Assembly (NCBI GenBank): GCA_019635775.1
Contig: JAHBYU010000014.1
Coordinates: 1-64,000 of the forward strand
From: Rhizobiaceae bacterium
Lineage (GTDB): Bacteria; Pseudomonadota; Alphaproteobacteria; Rhizobiales; Rhizobiaceae
Length of the DNA stretch: 64,000 nucleotides
Direction of reading: 5' to 3'
Made by a program: the position numbers and the translations under genes. The notes under the pieces were generated by a model that saw nothing but the letters and a program-made list of their open reading frames with translations, searched no databases and had not been told where the DNA came from. Shown here piece after piece: positions 1 through 9,943 of this stretch. Numbering within the stretch: position 1 is the stretch's first letter; every line of letters starts with the position of its first letter.

Positions 1-168
1 ATTGATAATAAGGGAAGGCATTTCGGGATCTCGATTGCTGCAAAGCGTGCGTACGAGCCATTCGCAGCGGCGATGTCGCAAGTGCCAATAATCGTGGAGT
101 CTGTGGTAGGAAACGACGAGATCGTTTCGGAAATAGCCAAGGTTGGGGAAATACTCGCGGCCAGGTAG
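1..168 (+). CDS. C-terminal fragment of an unidentified protein
   Basis: An open frame enters from the left edge and ends at the TAG at 166-168, giving 55 residues. The fragment is mixed hydrophobic/charged, with a segment rich in Val and Ile (SQVPIIVESVVGND) and the end VGEILAAR. I do not recognise a family. It lies on the same strand as the HAD gene that starts 173 bases later, and the spacer between them shows no clear terminator. It could equally be a chance open frame, because the start is outside the window. Base composition here is less GC-rich than in the genes to the right. Confidence 0.4.
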   Translation: MDNKGRHFGISIAAKRAYEPFAAAMSQVPIIVESVVGNDEIVSEIAKVGEILAAR

Positions 169-341
169 GGTGGCACTTTTGGTCATTGCCCGACGTTTTT
201 ATCATTTGCGCGCCATGGCGTTCGGGCCGCATACCTCTGCGACACTGCAATTGAGACCAACTAGCGTTGCAGGCTGGAAGCAGGGTCTTCTGTAGGACGT
301 ATACGAGCGGATGGTCACCAATCACAGAAAGGACTGATGCG

Positions 342-1190
342 ATGCCCCGCAAGTTGGTGCCCATGACCATTGCATACGATTTTGATGGCACTCTCGCAGA
401 CGGCAATATGCAGGAGCATCAATTTCTGCCTGATATTGGAATGACAGCAGCAGCCTTCTGGACAGAGGTCAAGAAGCTGACGAAGGAGCATCAGGCCGAC
501 GAAGTGCTCGTATATATGAACCTGATGCTACGTAAAGCCGACGCAGCGGGTGTAAAGGTCCGTCGTAACGACTTCAAGCAGCGAGGTAAGTCCATCACTC
601 TGTTTGATGGCGTGGAAGGATGGTTCGACAGGCTCAACAAATACGCTCGATCAAAGTCAGTTCGGCTGGAGCATGTTCTGATCTCTTCCGGGAATGCAGA
701 GATTTTCGCCGGCACAGCGATCGCTTCCAAGTTCGCGCACGTCTACGCATCGAAGTTCATTTTCGATCACCACGGGATCGCCGCTTGGCCCGCCCTGGCG
801 GTGAACTATACGACGAAGACGCAGTATTTGTTCCGGATTAACAAAGGCGCTCACGATCTCAGTGACAACGGCACGGTAAACAGGTTCGTCCGCAAGTCGG
901 AACGGGCAGTCCCGTTTGAGAACATGATCTTCATCGGTGACGGGTCTACCGACATCCCCTGCTTCCGCTTGGTCAAAGATCAGGGCGGACTATCGGTCGC
1001 AGTCTACAAGCAGCGTTCACACGGCGCTCATAACAAAGCCGAGGGCTACGTGTCGGATGGACGCGTACACTGCGTAGCGGCAGCAAATTATTCAGAAGGC
1101 GGTGAACTCGACAAGATCGTGAAGGCCCAGATCGATGCGATCGCAGCGAGGGCCGCGGTAGAGGCGCTCTATGCGAAGGAGCCGAAATGA
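342..1190 (+). CDS. HAD-superfamily hydrolase (phosphatase-like)
   Basis: A 282-residue protein with the HAD signatures in order: motif I DFDGTL at residues 13-18 (Asp13 would be the phospho-accepting nucleophile and Asp15 the acid/base), motif II in LISSGN near residue 131, and motif IV in FIGDGSTDIP near residue 215. These order it with the SerB-like phosphatase branch; the substrate cannot be told. No signal peptide or membrane segment is visible, so it should be cytoplasmic. The ATG at 342 is preferred over upstream in-frame codons because AGAAAGGA lies just before it and the protein then begins close to motif I. A strong hairpin terminator follows. Its neighbours are an unidentified fragment and a tRNA gene, so context gives no pathway. 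Codon use looks less GC-biased than the genes to the right, which hints at acquisition. Confidence 0.8.
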   Translation: MPRKLVPMTIAYDFDGTLADGNMQEHQFLPDIGMTAAAFWTEVKKLTKEHQADEVLVYMNLMLRKADAAGVKVRRNDFKQRGKSITLFDGVEGWFDRLNKYARSKSVRLEHVLISSGNAEIFAGTAIASKFAHVYASKFIFDHHGIAAWPALAVNYTTKTQYLFRINKGAHDLSDNGTVNRFVRKSERAVPFENMIFIGDGSTDIPCFRLVKDQGGLSVAVYKQRSHGAHNKAEGYVSDGRVHCVAAANYSEGGELDKIVKAQIDAIAARAAVEALYAKEPK

Positions 1191-1324
1191 CTTCGTTGTT
1201 GCCGCGCACCCCAGCGACACGGCGATTTCACGCCGCGTCGAATCCGCGAATTGGTGACCCGATGGTAACCCGAACCTTCGGCCGGTCTCCGAATTTTCGC
1301 CATTTCGCCTGTCCGGAAAACACG

Positions 1325-1348
1325 AAAGCCGCGGAGAACCGCGGCTTT
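1325..1348. terminator. Bidirectional hairpin terminator between HAD gene and tRNA-Gly
   Basis: A perfect 10-bp stem (arms 1325-1334 and 1339-1348, loop AGAA) is followed by a T-rich tract on the plus strand, and A-rich sequence on its left gives a short T tract on the minus strand. It can end both the HAD transcript and the oppositely oriented tRNA-Gly transcript. The rest of the gene-free stretch 1191-1625, apart from the tRNA, shows nothing else recognisable. Confidence 0.75.
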
Positions 1349-1364
1349 TCGATGTGGGGATAAT

Positions 1365-1439
1365 TGGAGCGGGTGAAGCGATTCGAACGCTCGACCCCAA
1401 CCTTGGCAAGGTTGTGCTCTACCCCTGAGCTACACCCGC
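1365..1439 (-). tRNA. tRNA-Gly(GCC)
   Basis: Read on the minus strand, the 75-nt gene folds as a standard cloverleaf: acceptor GCGGGTG pairs with CACCCGC, the D arm is GCTC/GAGC, the anticodon stem CAACC/GGTTG encloses loop TTGCCAA with anticodon GCC, and the T arm contains TTCGAAT. The discriminator is T and CCA is encoded at 1365-1367. The 3' end faces left, towards the HAD gene and the window edge, which is the usual side for integration of tRNA-targeting elements. No second copy of the tRNA 3' end was noticed in the window. Confidence 0.95.
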
Positions 1440-1625
1440 TCGCGCGACCCTTGGGCCACAAGCCGCGCCTATATGGCTGAAGAGCCCTCCGAATGCAACA
1501 AAGAAATATCGCCGGACGAAAAGTCTGCCGATTAGGGCAAAATGCCGAAATTCGTCGACCTGCCTTGTCTGCCGAACCGCTTTCCTTTTAAAGGATCGGC
1601 CATATGGATCCATCTCGGGAATTCG

Positions 1626-2123
1626 ATGCCCAGGACACAAGACGAGTTGCTCTCATACCTTCAGGGGCTCGGGATAAGCGTGACGACGGTCTCTCATCCC
1701 CCGCTTTTCACGGTGGCGGATTCGCAGGCCCTGCGGGGTGAGATTCCCGGCGCTCATACGAAGAACCTCTTTCTCAAGGACAAGAAGGATAATTTCTTTC
1801 TCGTCACCGTCGAGGAGGATGCCACGGTGGATCTCAAGCAGATTCATCATGTGATCGGCGCCGCAAGCCGGGTTTCCTTTGGAAAGCCTGAGGCGTTGAT
1901 GGAACTTCTGGGCGTCGTGCCCGGGGCGGTCACCGCCTTCGGTCTCCTGAACGATAAGGCCGGCAGGGTCCGCTTCGTCATTGATGCCGCGCTGGCCGAT
2001 CAAGAAATCATCAACGCCCATCCGCTGACCAACGAGGCAACGACCTCGATCCGCAGCCAGGACCTTGTCCTCTTCGCTCGGGCGACCGGACATGAACCGT
2101 CCATCTTGAAAGTCACGACCTGA
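1626..2123 (+). CDS. Prolyl-tRNA deacylase (ProXp-ala/YbaK-like editing protein)
   Basis: A 165-residue single-domain protein of the YbaK/aminoacyl-tRNA-editing family. Members hydrolyse mischarged tRNA-Pro (typically Ala-tRNA-Pro) in trans, in the cytoplasm. Family features visible are GAHTKNLFLKDKK near residues 40-52, the lysine-rich strand that positions the tRNA end, the central SRVSFGKPEAL, and GVVPGAVTAFGLLND around residue 100. Length fits the freestanding ProX/PrdX-type domain rather than the INS domain inside ProS. The ATG at 1626 is chosen because upstream in-frame codons would add 28 residues that do not resemble the family. It is separated from the following thioredoxin-like gene by about 45 bases and may be cotranscribed. 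Confidence 0.85.
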   Translation: MPRTQDELLSYLQGLGISVTTVSHPPLFTVADSQALRGEIPGAHTKNLFLKDKKDNFFLVTVEEDATVDLKQIHHVIGAASRVSFGKPEALMELLGVVPGAVTAFGLLNDKAGRVRFVIDAALADQEIINAHPLTNEATTSIRSQDLVLFARATGHEPSILKVTT

Positions 2124-2168
2124 TTGCCACATGGTGGTCAATCGCGATCTGGTTATCGGGACACTGAT

Positions 2169-3143
2169 ATGAGTGAGAACAATCCATTCGGCACTACGGG
2201 CGGCCAGTATTCGACGAGCATCAGCTACGGCGCCAATGGCTCGGCCGGGGCGAGCGGAGCCGCCAGCGCGCCGGCAGAGATCAAGGACGTGACCACCGCG
2301 AACTTTGCGGCCGAGGTTATCCAGGAGTCGCGCAAGCTGCCTGTTCTCGTTGACTTCTGGGCGCCGTGGTGCGGCCCCTGCAAACAGTTGCAGCCCGTGC
2401 TCGAACGGGTGGTAGGCGAGGCCAAAGGTGCCGTGAAGCTGGTCAAGATGAACATTGACGAGCATCCGGCGATCGCCGGTCAACTGGGCATACAGTCGAT
2501 CCCCGCCGTGATCGCTTTCCACAATGGCCAGCCGGTCGATGGCTTCATGGGAGCAGTCCCCGAAAGCCAGATCCGCAGCTTTATTGAGAAGCTCGTCGGC
2601 CCCAATGGCGGCGCACCGCAGGTGGCCGAGGCGCTGGCAGCCGCCGCACAGGCGAAGGAAGCCGGCGACATGCAGACGGCCGCAGGGATTTTTGACGCCG
2701 TCCTGCAGGAGCAGCCAGACAACCTGGAAGCCATCGCCGGGTTGGCAGATTTGCTCTTCGAAGCTGGCGACGCTGCAGGTGCACAGGAGGTTCTTTCCCG
2801 CACACCTGCCGACAAGACGGAAACGCCGGCAATCGCTGCTGTCGCAGGAAAGATCCGGCTGGCGTCCGAGGCTGCCGGCCTTGGTGATCCTGCCCTGTTG
2901 GAGCGGCGGCTGGCGGAGAATCCGAAGGACCATCAGGCCCGCTTCGACCTCGCCATGATCCAGAACGCACAAGGCAACCGGGAAGAGGCGGCAGACAATC
3001 TGCTTGCCATCTTCAAGGCCGACAGGACATGGAACGACGGTGCGGCGCGCGCGCAGCTGCTGAGGTTCTTCGAAGCATGGGGCATGACCGACGAAGCAAC
3101 GCTGTCGGCCCGCAGAAAGCTGTCCTCGCTGCTCTTCTCGTAG
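2169..3143 (+). CDS. Thioredoxin-fold co-chaperone with TPR-like tail (CnoX/YbbN family)
   Basis: A 324-residue protein: a low-complexity Gly/Ser/Ala-rich N-terminus (1-35), a thioredoxin domain (about 36-145) carrying the intact dithiol WCGPC, and an Ala-rich helical C-terminal region (about 155-324) of TPR-like repeats. This is the CnoX (YbbN) layout: a chaperedoxin that protects unfolded proteins under oxidative stress and hands them to GroEL or DnaK. Unlike E. coli YbbN, which has lost a resolving active site, this one keeps both cysteines, so it may also be redox-active. It lies in the plus-strand run with the Lon-substrate-domain gene. The ATG at 2169 removes 15 non-conserved residues present in the longer frame. 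Confidence 0.88.
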   Translation: MSENNPFGTTGGQYSTSISYGANGSAGASGAASAPAEIKDVTTANFAAEVIQESRKLPVLVDFWAPWCGPCKQLQPVLERVVGEAKGAVKLVKMNIDEHPAIAGQLGIQSIPAVIAFHNGQPVDGFMGAVPESQIRSFIEKLVGPNGGAPQVAEALAAAAQAKEAGDMQTAAGIFDAVLQEQPDNLEAIAGLADLLFEAGDAAGAQEVLSRTPADKTETPAIAAVAGKIRLASEAAGLGDPALLERRLAENPKDHQARFDLAMIQNAQGNREEAADNLLAIFKADRTWNDGAARAQLLRFFEAWGMTDEATLSARRKLSSLLFS

Positions 3144-3216
3144 CCGTGGCACTTGAGCATGCGTGGCGCAGCACCAGATTAACCTGATCGGGCGATCGGG
3201 GTATTCGGAGCAGCCA

Positions 3217-3888
3217 GTGCAGGCAGGTAACATCCACTATCGTCGGCTTGCCGACCTTCCGGACACAGTGCCGGTTTTTCCGCTGTCGGGCGCCCTCCTG
3301 CTTCCGGGCGGCCGGCTGCCCCTTAATGTATTCGAACCCCGCTATCTGCAGATGATAGACCGGGCAATGGCTTCCGAACGGATCGTCGGCATGATCCAGC
3401 CCGCCTTCGACGGCGCATCGCGCAGCGACGGAGAGCCGGAGATCGTCAATGTCGGCTGCCTTGGGCGGCTTACCTCTCTGTCGGAGACGGGAGACGGACG
3501 CTACCTCGTCGCTTTGCAGGGCATCTGCCGGTTCCGTGTCGCGGAAGAGCTTGCGGTCAAGACGCCTTTTCGGCAATGCCGGATATCGCCCTTTGTTGCC
3601 GATCTCGAAGAAGACCGCTCTGGTGCGGATGTGGACAGGGCAGCGCTGCTGCACGCATTTCGTTCCTATCTGGAAGCCAACGATCTCGAGGCGGACTGGA
3701 GAAGCGTGAGCCGCGCGGATAACGCCATGCTGGTGAACGCGCTTTCGATGATGGCCCCCTATGGCCCGGCGGAAAAACAGGCGTTGCTGGAGGCACCGGA
3801 CCTGAAGACGCGGGCAGACACGTTGGTAGCGTTGACGGAGATGGCGCTTGCGCGCGACGATGACGAATTCGGTTCCAGCCTGCAATAG
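3217..3888 (+). CDS. LON peptidase substrate-binding domain protein
   Basis: About 223 residues made of the N-terminal (substrate-recognition) domain of Lon without ATPase or protease parts. Diagnostic stretches are VPVFPLSGALLLPGG and PLNVFEPRYLQMI near the N-terminus, then GCLGRLTSL and the helical C-terminal half. Such stand-alone domains are common in alphaproteobacteria; their partner is unproven. The GTG at 3217 is preferred because CGGAG precedes it by six bases and the protein then starts VQAGNIHYR, close to the conserved domain; an upstream GTG at 3163 in the same frame would add 18 residues and cannot be excluded. It follows the CnoX-like gene closely, suggesting a proteostasis operon. 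Confidence 0.85.
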   Translation: MQAGNIHYRRLADLPDTVPVFPLSGALLLPGGRLPLNVFEPRYLQMIDRAMASERIVGMIQPAFDGASRSDGEPEIVNVGCLGRLTSLSETGDGRYLVALQGICRFRVAEELAVKTPFRQCRISPFVADLEEDRSGADVDRAALLHAFRSYLEANDLEADWRSVSRADNAMLVNALSMMAPYGPAEKQALLEAPDLKTRADTLVALTEMALARDDDEFGSSLQ

Positions 3889-3915
3889 TGCAGTACGGCG
3901 GACAGGTAAGATGAA

Positions 3916-4137
3916 ATGAGTGAGGCAGAGCGAATTTCCGGCATTGACGTCAGGATGCTCGAACTCCTCTCCTGCCCCCTGACGAAGGGGCCCCTTGTAT
4001 GGGATCCCGAACGATGCGAACTCGTATCCAAGGTAGCAAGGCTGGCCTATCCGGTGCATGATGGCATTCCAGTCCTGCTACCGTCCGAGGCTCGGGCTAT
4101 CGATCCGGATGAAACACCCGTGACGGTGAAGAAGTAG
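3916..4137 (+). CDS. Trm112-family small zinc-ribbon-like protein (UPF0434)
   Basis: A 73-residue protein with the Trm112/YcaR fold signature: [14 protein letters not shown], then [26 protein letters not shown]. In eukaryotes Trm112 activates methyltransferases; the role of the bacterial family is not settled. Only one cysteine of the canonical CPxC...C set is visible (SCPLTKG), so zinc binding is doubtful in this copy. It ends the plus-strand run and is convergent with dnaE2, whose stop is 33 bases away. Confidence 0.85.
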   Translation: MSEAERISGIDVRMLELLSCPLTKGPLVWDPERCELVSKVARLAYPVHDGIPVLLPSEARAIDPDETPVTVKK

Positions 4138-4169
4138 GGGGCCCGGGGCAAGGCTTAGCAGCAGCAGCC

Positions 4170-7100
4170 TTATTGGAAGTTCCTGCCCTTCGGCATAACC
4201 TGGCTTGCCGCGGACTGCGCGAACGATTGACGTGGCGCCGGCTTGAGACGCGCGTCGTTGCCGGGTCGCTTTATTTCGTCGGCGCGTGCAACGGTCTCTA
4301 TGCGTCTGGCTTTCTCTGACAGATCATCAAGCCAGGACGTCAGGTTCTCCATCTGCTGTGCGACGATGTGGATGACGCCCGACTCGCACTGCAGCTTGCC
4401 GGTGACGCGAACCAGCTTCGATCCCATGATGACCGGAAGCATCCGTTCGAAGTCGCGATGCCAGACAATGATGTTGGCGACGCCGTTCTCGTCCTCCAGC
4501 GTCAGGAAGATGGCATTGCCCTTGCCGGGCCGCTGGCGCACGAGAACCAGCCCTGCGACAATGATGCGTCTGCCGTTTGCGATGGCGTCTAGGCGTTCGT
4601 TGGGCGTGACGCCGCTGGCGTTCAGGCGCGACCGGAGGAAGGTCAGCGGATGCGCCTTGAGCGACAGTCCGAGCGCCCGATAGTCGTGGATGACATGCTC
4701 CCCCGGCGGCATCATCGGGAGATGGGTTTCAGGCTCATTGTCGCGCAGACGCAGACCCGGCCTGTCGAAAAGCGGCATGGTTTCGGCGGCTGATTTTCGA
4801 TCGAGCGCACGGACCTGCCAAAGTGCTGCACGGCGATCGAGACCGATTGAGCGGAAGGCGTCCGCCTCGGCAAGCTTTTCGATCGCGCCGACATCAAGGC
4901 CCGAACGAAGCCATACGTCGCGCACGGATTCATATCCGGCTCCACGCCTTGCGACCAGATCTTCCATTCGGATTTTGGACAGGCCCTTTATCTGCCGGAA
5001 GCCGAGCCGGACGGCATATCCCGTCTTGATGACGCGGCGCATCTCAGCGTGTTTGTTCAGGATGCGCTCCGCATCGAAGGGCGCTTTTTCAAGCATGTAG
5101 TCCCAGGCCGAGTGATTGATATCGACCGGACGAATCTCGACGCCATGGTCACGCGCGTCGCGCACGAGCTGGGCGGGCGCGTAAAAGCCCATGGGCTGGG
5201 AATTCAGGATCGCCGCACAGAAGACGTCGGGATAGAAGGTCTTGAACCAGCATGAAGTGTAGACCAGCAACGCGAAGGACGCGGCGTGGCTTTCGGGAAA
5301 GCCATATTCTCCGAAACCTTCGATCTGCGCAAAGCAGCGTTCCGCGAATTCGTCGGGATAGCCGTTGTTGGTCATGCCCTTGATGAACTCGTCGCGCAAC
5401 TTGTGGATTGTGCCCGTGCGTCTGAACGTGGCCATGGCGCGGCGCAGCTTGTCCGCCTTGGCGGGGGTAAACCCTGCGCATTCGATCGCGATCCGCATCG
5501 CCTGCTCCTGAAAGAGAGGAACACCGAGTGTGCGCCGCAGGATTTTCTTCAGCCTGCCCGGATATTCGATCTTCTCCTTTCCCGTGCGCCTGCGCAGATA
5601 GGGATGAACCATGTTGCCCTGGATAGGACCGGGTCGGACGATCGCAACCTCGATCACGAGGTCGTAGAACTCGCGGGGCTTCAGGCGCGGCAGCATGGAC
5701 ATCTGCGCGCGCGACTCGATCTGGAAGACGCCAAGCGTGTCTGCCCGGCAGATCATGTCGTAGACCTCCGGCAGTCCCTCCGGAATGGTGGCGAGGCTGT
5801 GTGCGGGCTCCTGCGGATAATGTGTTTTCAGCAGGTCGAAGCAACGCCGAAGGCAGGTCAGCATGCCAAGCGCCAGGATGTCCACCTTGAAGAGACCAAC
5901 GGCATCCAGGTCGTCCTTGTCCCATTCGATCATCCTGCGGTCGGGCATGGCTGTCTTCATCACGGGCACAATCTCGTCGAGCCGGTCCTTCGTGATGACG
6001 AAACCGCCGACATGCTGGGTCAGGTGGCGGGGAAATTCGAGAATCTCGTTCGCGAGAGAAATAACGTGGCCGGCCACCGGGTCTGAGCGCTTAAGACCTC
6101 CGGCTGCGGCTTCCTTCTCACCCATTCTCGATGACCACCAACCCCAGACCGATCCTGAAAGGGCGCTCTGGACGTCTTCCGACAGGCCCATTGCCTTGGA
6201 GACTTCGCGAAGCGCCGAACGGCCGCGATAGCTGATCACGGCGGCCGCGAGGGAGGTGTGCTTCTCGCTGTATTTGTCATAGATATATTGGAGGATTTCG
6301 GGCCGCCTTTCGTGCTCGAAATCGACGTCGATATCGGGCGGCTCGCCGCGTTCCTCCGAAATGAACCGCTCGAACAGCGTATCCATGCGGTCTGGTCCGA
6401 TATCGGTAATCCGAAGACAGTAGCAGATGAGCGAATTCGCCGCCGAGCCGCGGCCCTGGCAAAGAATCTTCAACTCCTCTCGCGCGTGGCGGACTATGTC
6501 ATGCACGGTCAGGAAGTACCCCGCGTAACCGAGCTTTCGCACCAGCGCCAATTCGTGTTCCAGCGTCTTCCTGTCCTTGTCCCTTATGCCTCCAGGCCAG
6601 CGAAAGGCCGCACCCTCCCAGGTGAGCCTTTCCAGTTCCTCCTGTGGCGTGGCGCCGTCGCGGGTCTTTTCGTCGGGATAGTTGTGCTTGAGCTCGCTTA
6701 GCGAAAACGTCAGTTCGCCGGCAAAACATATTGTCTCGGCGATCGCCTGCGGATGGCTGCGGAACAGCCTCGCCATTTCGGCCGGTGTCTTCATGTGCCG
6801 TTCGGCGTTGGCGCGAAGCTCGAAACCTGCCTCCATGATGGTCGACTTCAGGCGGATCGCAGTCACGATATCCTGAAGGTGACGTCTTTCCGCGCAATGG
6901 TAGAGCACGTCATTCACCGCCATGAGCTTCATGCCCGTTGCCGACGCCAGGGCGGCCGCCTGCTCGAAGCGGAAACGGTCATTGCCTGAATAGGCCGGCG
7001 AAACCGCAAGCCGGATCGCGTTTCCGAAGCGCTGCGCGAGTTTTTCGAGCAGGGTCAGGTTCGCACCGGTTTCCGCTTCCGGATCGGGCAGCACGGCAAG

Positions 7101-7502
7101 CGACATGCGATCGCCCCACTCCATCAGGTCCGCCTTGCAGAGTTGCGGATCGCCCTTGGGACTGTCCTCGCGCATATTGCCTTGAGTGAGGAGGCGGCAA
7201 AGATTGCCCCAGCCCCTGCGATCCCTTGGATAGGCAAGCACGTCGGGCGTGCCGTCGCAGAAGACCAGTCGTGCTCCAGGGTGATAGGGAAGGACGATCG
7301 GAGGGGCGCCTTTCTCAAGCGGAATGTTTTTCGACTGGCTCCAGGCGCGCACCACGCCGGCGACCGTGTTTCGGTCTGCAAGTCCCATGCCGGCATGACC
7401 GAGGAGGGCCGCGGTCACAATCATTTCCTCCGGCTTGGACGCGCCGCGCAGGAACGAAAAATTCGACTGCACGGCAAATTCGATATAGGCGGGCTGGTTC
7501 AT
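4170..7502 (-). CDS. dnaE2: Error-prone DNA polymerase III alpha-like subunit (DnaE2/ImuC)
   Basis: A 1,110-residue C-family polymerase, the catalytic component of the ImuA-ImuB-ImuC translesion mutasome made under SOS induction. The N-terminal PHP domain ([16 protein letters not shown], residues 11-27) lacks the HxH metal ligands found in replicative DnaE, as usual for DnaE2. Catalytic aspartates lie in PDIDVDF at 389-395, and the third in [10 protein letters not shown] further on. An OB-fold region near the C-terminus ([19 protein letters not shown]) is present. The start is the ATG at 7502, which overlaps the TGA of imuB by four bases (ATGA) and gives the usual MNQPAYIEF beginning; a longer in-frame reading adds 26 unrelated residues. 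Last gene of the operon. Confidence 0.95.
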   Translation of the reverse strand: MNQPAYIEFAVQSNFSFLRGASKPEEMIVTAALLGHAGMGLADRNTVAGVVRAWSQSKNIPLEKGAPPIVLPYHPGARLVFCDGTPDVLAYPRDRRGWGNLCRLLTQGNMREDSPKGDPQLCKADLMEWGDRMSLAVLPDPEAETGANLTLLEKLAQRFGNAIRLAVSPAYSGNDRFRFEQAAALASATGMKLMAVNDVLYHCAERRHLQDIVTAIRLKSTIMEAGFELRANAERHMKTPAEMARLFRSHPQAIAETICFAGELTFSLSELKHNYPDEKTRDGATPQEELERLTWEGAAFRWPGGIRDKDRKTLEHELALVRKLGYAGYFLTVHDIVRHAREELKILCQGRGSAANSLICYCLRITDIGPDRMDTLFERFISEERGEPPDIDVDFEHERRPEILQYIYDKYSEKHTSLAAAVISYRGRSALREVSKAMGLSEDVQSALSGSVWGWWSSRMGEKEAAAGGLKRSDPVAGHVISLANEILEFPRHLTQHVGGFVITKDRLDEIVPVMKTAMPDRRMIEWDKDDLDAVGLFKVDILALGMLTCLRRCFDLLKTHYPQEPAHSLATIPEGLPEVYDMICRADTLGVFQIESRAQMSMLPRLKPREFYDLVIEVAIVRPGPIQGNMVHPYLRRRTGKEKIEYPGRLKKILRRTLGVPLFQEQAMRIAIECAGFTPAKADKLRRAMATFRRTGTIHKLRDEFIKGMTNNGYPDEFAERCFAQIEGFGEYGFPESHAASFALLVYTSCWFKTFYPDVFCAAILNSQPMGFYAPAQLVRDARDHGVEIRPVDINHSAWDYMLEKAPFDAERILNKHAEMRRVIKTGYAVRLGFRQIKGLSKIRMEDLVARRGAGYESVRDVWLRSGLDVGAIEKLAEADAFRSIGLDRRAALWQVRALDRKSAAETMPLFDRPGLRLRDNEPETHLPMMPPGEHVIHDYRALGLSLKAHPLTFLRSRLNASGVTPNERLDAIANGRRIIVAGLVLVRQRPGKGNAIFLTLEDENGVANIIVWHRDFERMLPVIMGSKLVRVTGKLQCESGVIHIVAQQMENLTSWLDDLSEKARRIETVARADEIKRPGNDARLKPAPRQSFAQSAASQVMPKGRNFQ

Positions 7503-9133
7503 GCAAAAAGCCCATGCAGGAACCAGCGCGGCTTCGTTCCCGGGCCATAGAGGCCTTCGCGATAGAGCCAGAAGCGGCAACCTTCTGCGTCCTCGACGCG
7601 GAAATAATCGCGCGTCGTCTGCGCTGTCATGGTGCGCATGGCCTGCTTTTGCGCAACCTCACGCCTTGGCTCTTCATCGGCCTCGACATGAGGAATGCCG
7701 TTCAGCCACCATTCGGGCGCGATCCGCTCCGGGCCCTCAGCGCGCACCACGCGATGCGTCATGCGGCGCCAGCGAAAGGCGCTGGGTGGCCCCTCTGGCA
7801 CTTCTGCCGCACTTACATCGATTGGCTCGGCCCGCGAGAGCAACCTGATCGGACGGGCCTGCTTCGGCAAGGCCGCCAATGGCGTCCCGCTGGTTTCGGC
7901 AAATGCGATATACTGGACCGCCCGTTCCGGAACATGGCTCTGCGCAAGACAGGCTTTCATCATCACGCGGTCTCCCAGCCGCGCTTGCACACGGTCGACG
8001 AAATCTGCCAGCCCTTCTTCTTCCGGAACCCCCGCACCGGCAAGGTCGGTCTGGCGCAGGTCGAGGCGTCCGGTCGCCATTGCGCCCAGGCGCAGAAGTT
8101 CGAAACCGCAACCGGGATCGATGTCGTCGGCCAGCGCACCCAGCCGTTCGTGAAACAGCCTTTGCATAAGCCGGGGCTCGCGTAACGGCCTGGAGGTGCC
8201 GACGTCTATTCGGTGAACTGCGCCGTCGACCCGAAACAGGGTGAGTCGCAAGGCGCGGGCTCCCTCGCCGCGCCTTTCGAGCTCGACGCCAAGCGACTCG
8301 CAAAGCCGCGACGTCAACGTTTCGATGCCGTCCATCGACAGGACGGGCTCGGCCAGTTGCCTTTCGACCGAAAGAGGCGGGGCGGGATGGCGGGGGGAGA
8401 TCGCTTCCTCGACCCGGCCCAACGCCTGATCCAGCCGTAGCGCCACGATCTGACCGAAACGGCGAACCAGGGGCGCGCGCGGCGTCGATGCTATGGCGCC
8501 TATATTGCGCAGGCCAACGCTTTCCATGCTGGCCCGGACCGCTGGATCGAGACGCAACGCAGCCAGAGGCAAGGCTGCAAGCGCATGCTCCTCCGCACCC
8601 TGCTCGATGGGAGTGTCTTCGAGGAATCGGGTAGCCGCCCATGCCGCACCGGCTGTCGAAGCGATGCCGACGCGGACATGAAAACCCTGTTCGGTCAGGC
8701 GCAGGACGATATGGTCCTGCATGGCATGCTCACCCCCGAACAGGTGGGCACAGCCCGTTATGTCGAGCAACAATCCGTCGGTGCCGTCGAGCGCCACCAG
8801 CGGCGTGTAGCGGTCGCACCAGTCGGCCAGGCCATCCAGCAACCTGCGATCGGCCTCCGGCTCCTCCTCCATGACTTCGATCGAGGGATGCATAGCGCGC
8901 GCGTCCGCAAGGCCCATGCCGCATTTCAGTTTCAGCCGTTCAGCCGGAGCGTTGAGCGCGGCGATACGGCGCATGTTGTTCTCCGTCCGGCTGAAGACGA
9001 GCGGCGGCAGATTGCTGGCCGGCAGGGAACGCCATGACCGTCCCAGCCGCTGCCGGAAGATGCGGTCGGACGGCAGGTACGGAAACCACAGCGCGAGAAT
9101 CCTGCGCGGGTCTTTCCTCAAAGGCGCGGTCAT
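7499..9133 (-). CDS. imuB: ImuB, Y-family polymerase-like mutasome adaptor
   Basis: A 544-residue relative of Y-family polymerases that links ImuA and ImuC to the sliding clamp. The N-terminus [16 protein letters not shown] sits where active enzymes carry the metal-binding Asp of motif I; that Asp is missing, so it is probably catalytically dead, as known for ImuB. Polymerase-fold landmarks that remain are [13 protein letters not shown] near residue 75, [15 protein letters not shown] near 125 and [16 protein letters not shown] near 160. The ATG at 9133 lies inside the 3' end of imuA, in another frame, and its stop overlaps the dnaE2 start. Presumably translated by coupling. Confidence 0.93.
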   Translation of the reverse strand: MTAPLRKDPRRILALWFPYLPSDRIFRQRLGRSWRSLPASNLPPLVFSRTENNMRRIAALNAPAERLKLKCGMGLADARAMHPSIEVMEEEPEADRRLLDGLADWCDRYTPLVALDGTDGLLLDITGCAHLFGGEHAMQDHIVLRLTEQGFHVRVGIASTAGAAWAATRFLEDTPIEQGAEEHALAALPLAALRLDPAVRASMESVGLRNIGAIASTPRAPLVRRFGQIVALRLDQALGRVEEAISPRHPAPPLSVERQLAEPVLSMDGIETLTSRLCESLGVELERRGEGARALRLTLFRVDGAVHRIDVGTSRPLREPRLMQRLFHERLGALADDIDPGCGFELLRLGAMATGRLDLRQTDLAGAGVPEEEGLADFVDRVQARLGDRVMMKACLAQSHVPERAVQYIAFAETSGTPLAALPKQARPIRLLSRAEPIDVSAAEVPEGPPSAFRWRRMTHRVVRAEGPERIAPEWWLNGIPHVEADEEPRREVAQKQAMRTMTAQTTRDYFRVEDAEGCRFWLYREGLYGPGTKPRWFLHGLFA

Positions 9134-9920
9134 CGGGGTTCCACTCCAGGATCAGTCTAAGGGGTTTGCCGGATCGGCTCTTGCTCACGGTCACGAGGAA
9201 GGCCGGAAGGCCAATCGTCCCCTCGAGCGGTCCGGCAAGGGTGGAGCGTGGCATGGCTGCCGCCGGCAGGACGAGAAGACGCAATGGAGCGGCGGTCGGC
9301 CAAAGTGCAGCGGACTGCCTGACCAGAAAAACCGGGCGGCCCGCCGCGCATGCGCGGCGATGCAGGCGACGGGTTGCTGTCAGGTCAAGGCAGGCAGGAT
9401 TGCCGTGAACCTCCACAACCACCGCAAGGAGATGCCGCAACGCGGCCGCTTCCTCGGCAATCCACAAGGCATCTTCCACCGAGGGGGTTCGCGCGATCAG
9501 CAGATTCCGCGGGCTGAGACCGGCATGCCGGGCCAGCCCGGGCGCATAGGGGACTCCCGCCTCTGCCAGCGCGTCGTCGACCGAGATCCAGAGCACCGGC
9601 AGGTTTTCTTCTCCCTGATCCAGGGCATGGGCCTGCAAAAGCGCGACAAGAGCCAAGGCAAAACCGGATGCCGCGCCGCCGCCATGAAGGATGCTGCCGT
9701 GTATTTCAGTCAGGGCTGTCGTGGGTATGCCGCTTTCCAGCACGGCATCGAGAGCTTCCACGCCCGTGGCAAGGCAACCCGCCTGGGGAATACCGGACCG
9801 GCGTAGCACCGTGCGCCCTTCGTCTTCCCCGTCGAGTGTCTCGGCGAGGCGGCCTTCGATCTTCGCAATCTGATGGCGCAGGGACACAAGTGTTTCCCGC
9901 ACCACGGCTGACGAGGCCAT
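8940..9920 (-). CDS. imuA: ImuA, RecA-like mutasome accessory protein
   Basis: A 326-residue RecA/SulA-related protein, first gene of the SOS mutagenesis operon. Recognisable are CLATGVEALDAVLESGIP, TEIHGSILHGGGAASGFALAL (a degenerate phosphate-loop region) and LPVLWISVDDALAEAGVPYAPGL. ImuA in other bacteria inhibits RecA and supports ImuB/ImuC. The last 194 bases overlap imuB in a different frame; the C-terminal tail there is low in conserved motifs and may be tolerated as a by-product. A perfect LexA box lies 24 bases upstream of the ATG at 9920. Confidence 0.9.
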   Translation of the reverse strand: MASSAVVRETLVSLRHQIAKIEGRLAETLDGEDEGRTVLRRSGIPQAGCLATGVEALDAVLESGIPTTALTEIHGSILHGGGAASGFALALVALLQAHALDQGEENLPVLWISVDDALAEAGVPYAPGLARHAGLSPRNLLIARTPSVEDALWIAEEAAALRHLLAVVVEVHGNPACLDLTATRRLHRRACAAGRPVFLVRQSAALWPTAAPLRLLVLPAAAMPRSTLAGPLEGTIGLPAFLVTVSKSRSGKPLRLILEWNPDDRAFEERPAQDSRAVVSVPAVRPHLPAAAGTVMAFPAGQQSAAARLQPDGEQHAPYRRAQRSG

Positions 9921-9943
9921 GGCGATGCTTCTTCCAGAAATTT

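Noticed and set aside
3163-3216. The upstream GTG at 3163 as the start of the Lon-substrate-domain gene
   Set aside because: It would add 18 residues without family resemblance, whereas the GTG at 3217 has CGGAG at the right distance. The upstream start remains possible.
1653-3233. A 526-codon open frame on the minus strand
   Set aside because: Antisense to the prolyl-tRNA editing and CnoX-like genes; Cys/Arg/Gly-rich composition points to a shadow.
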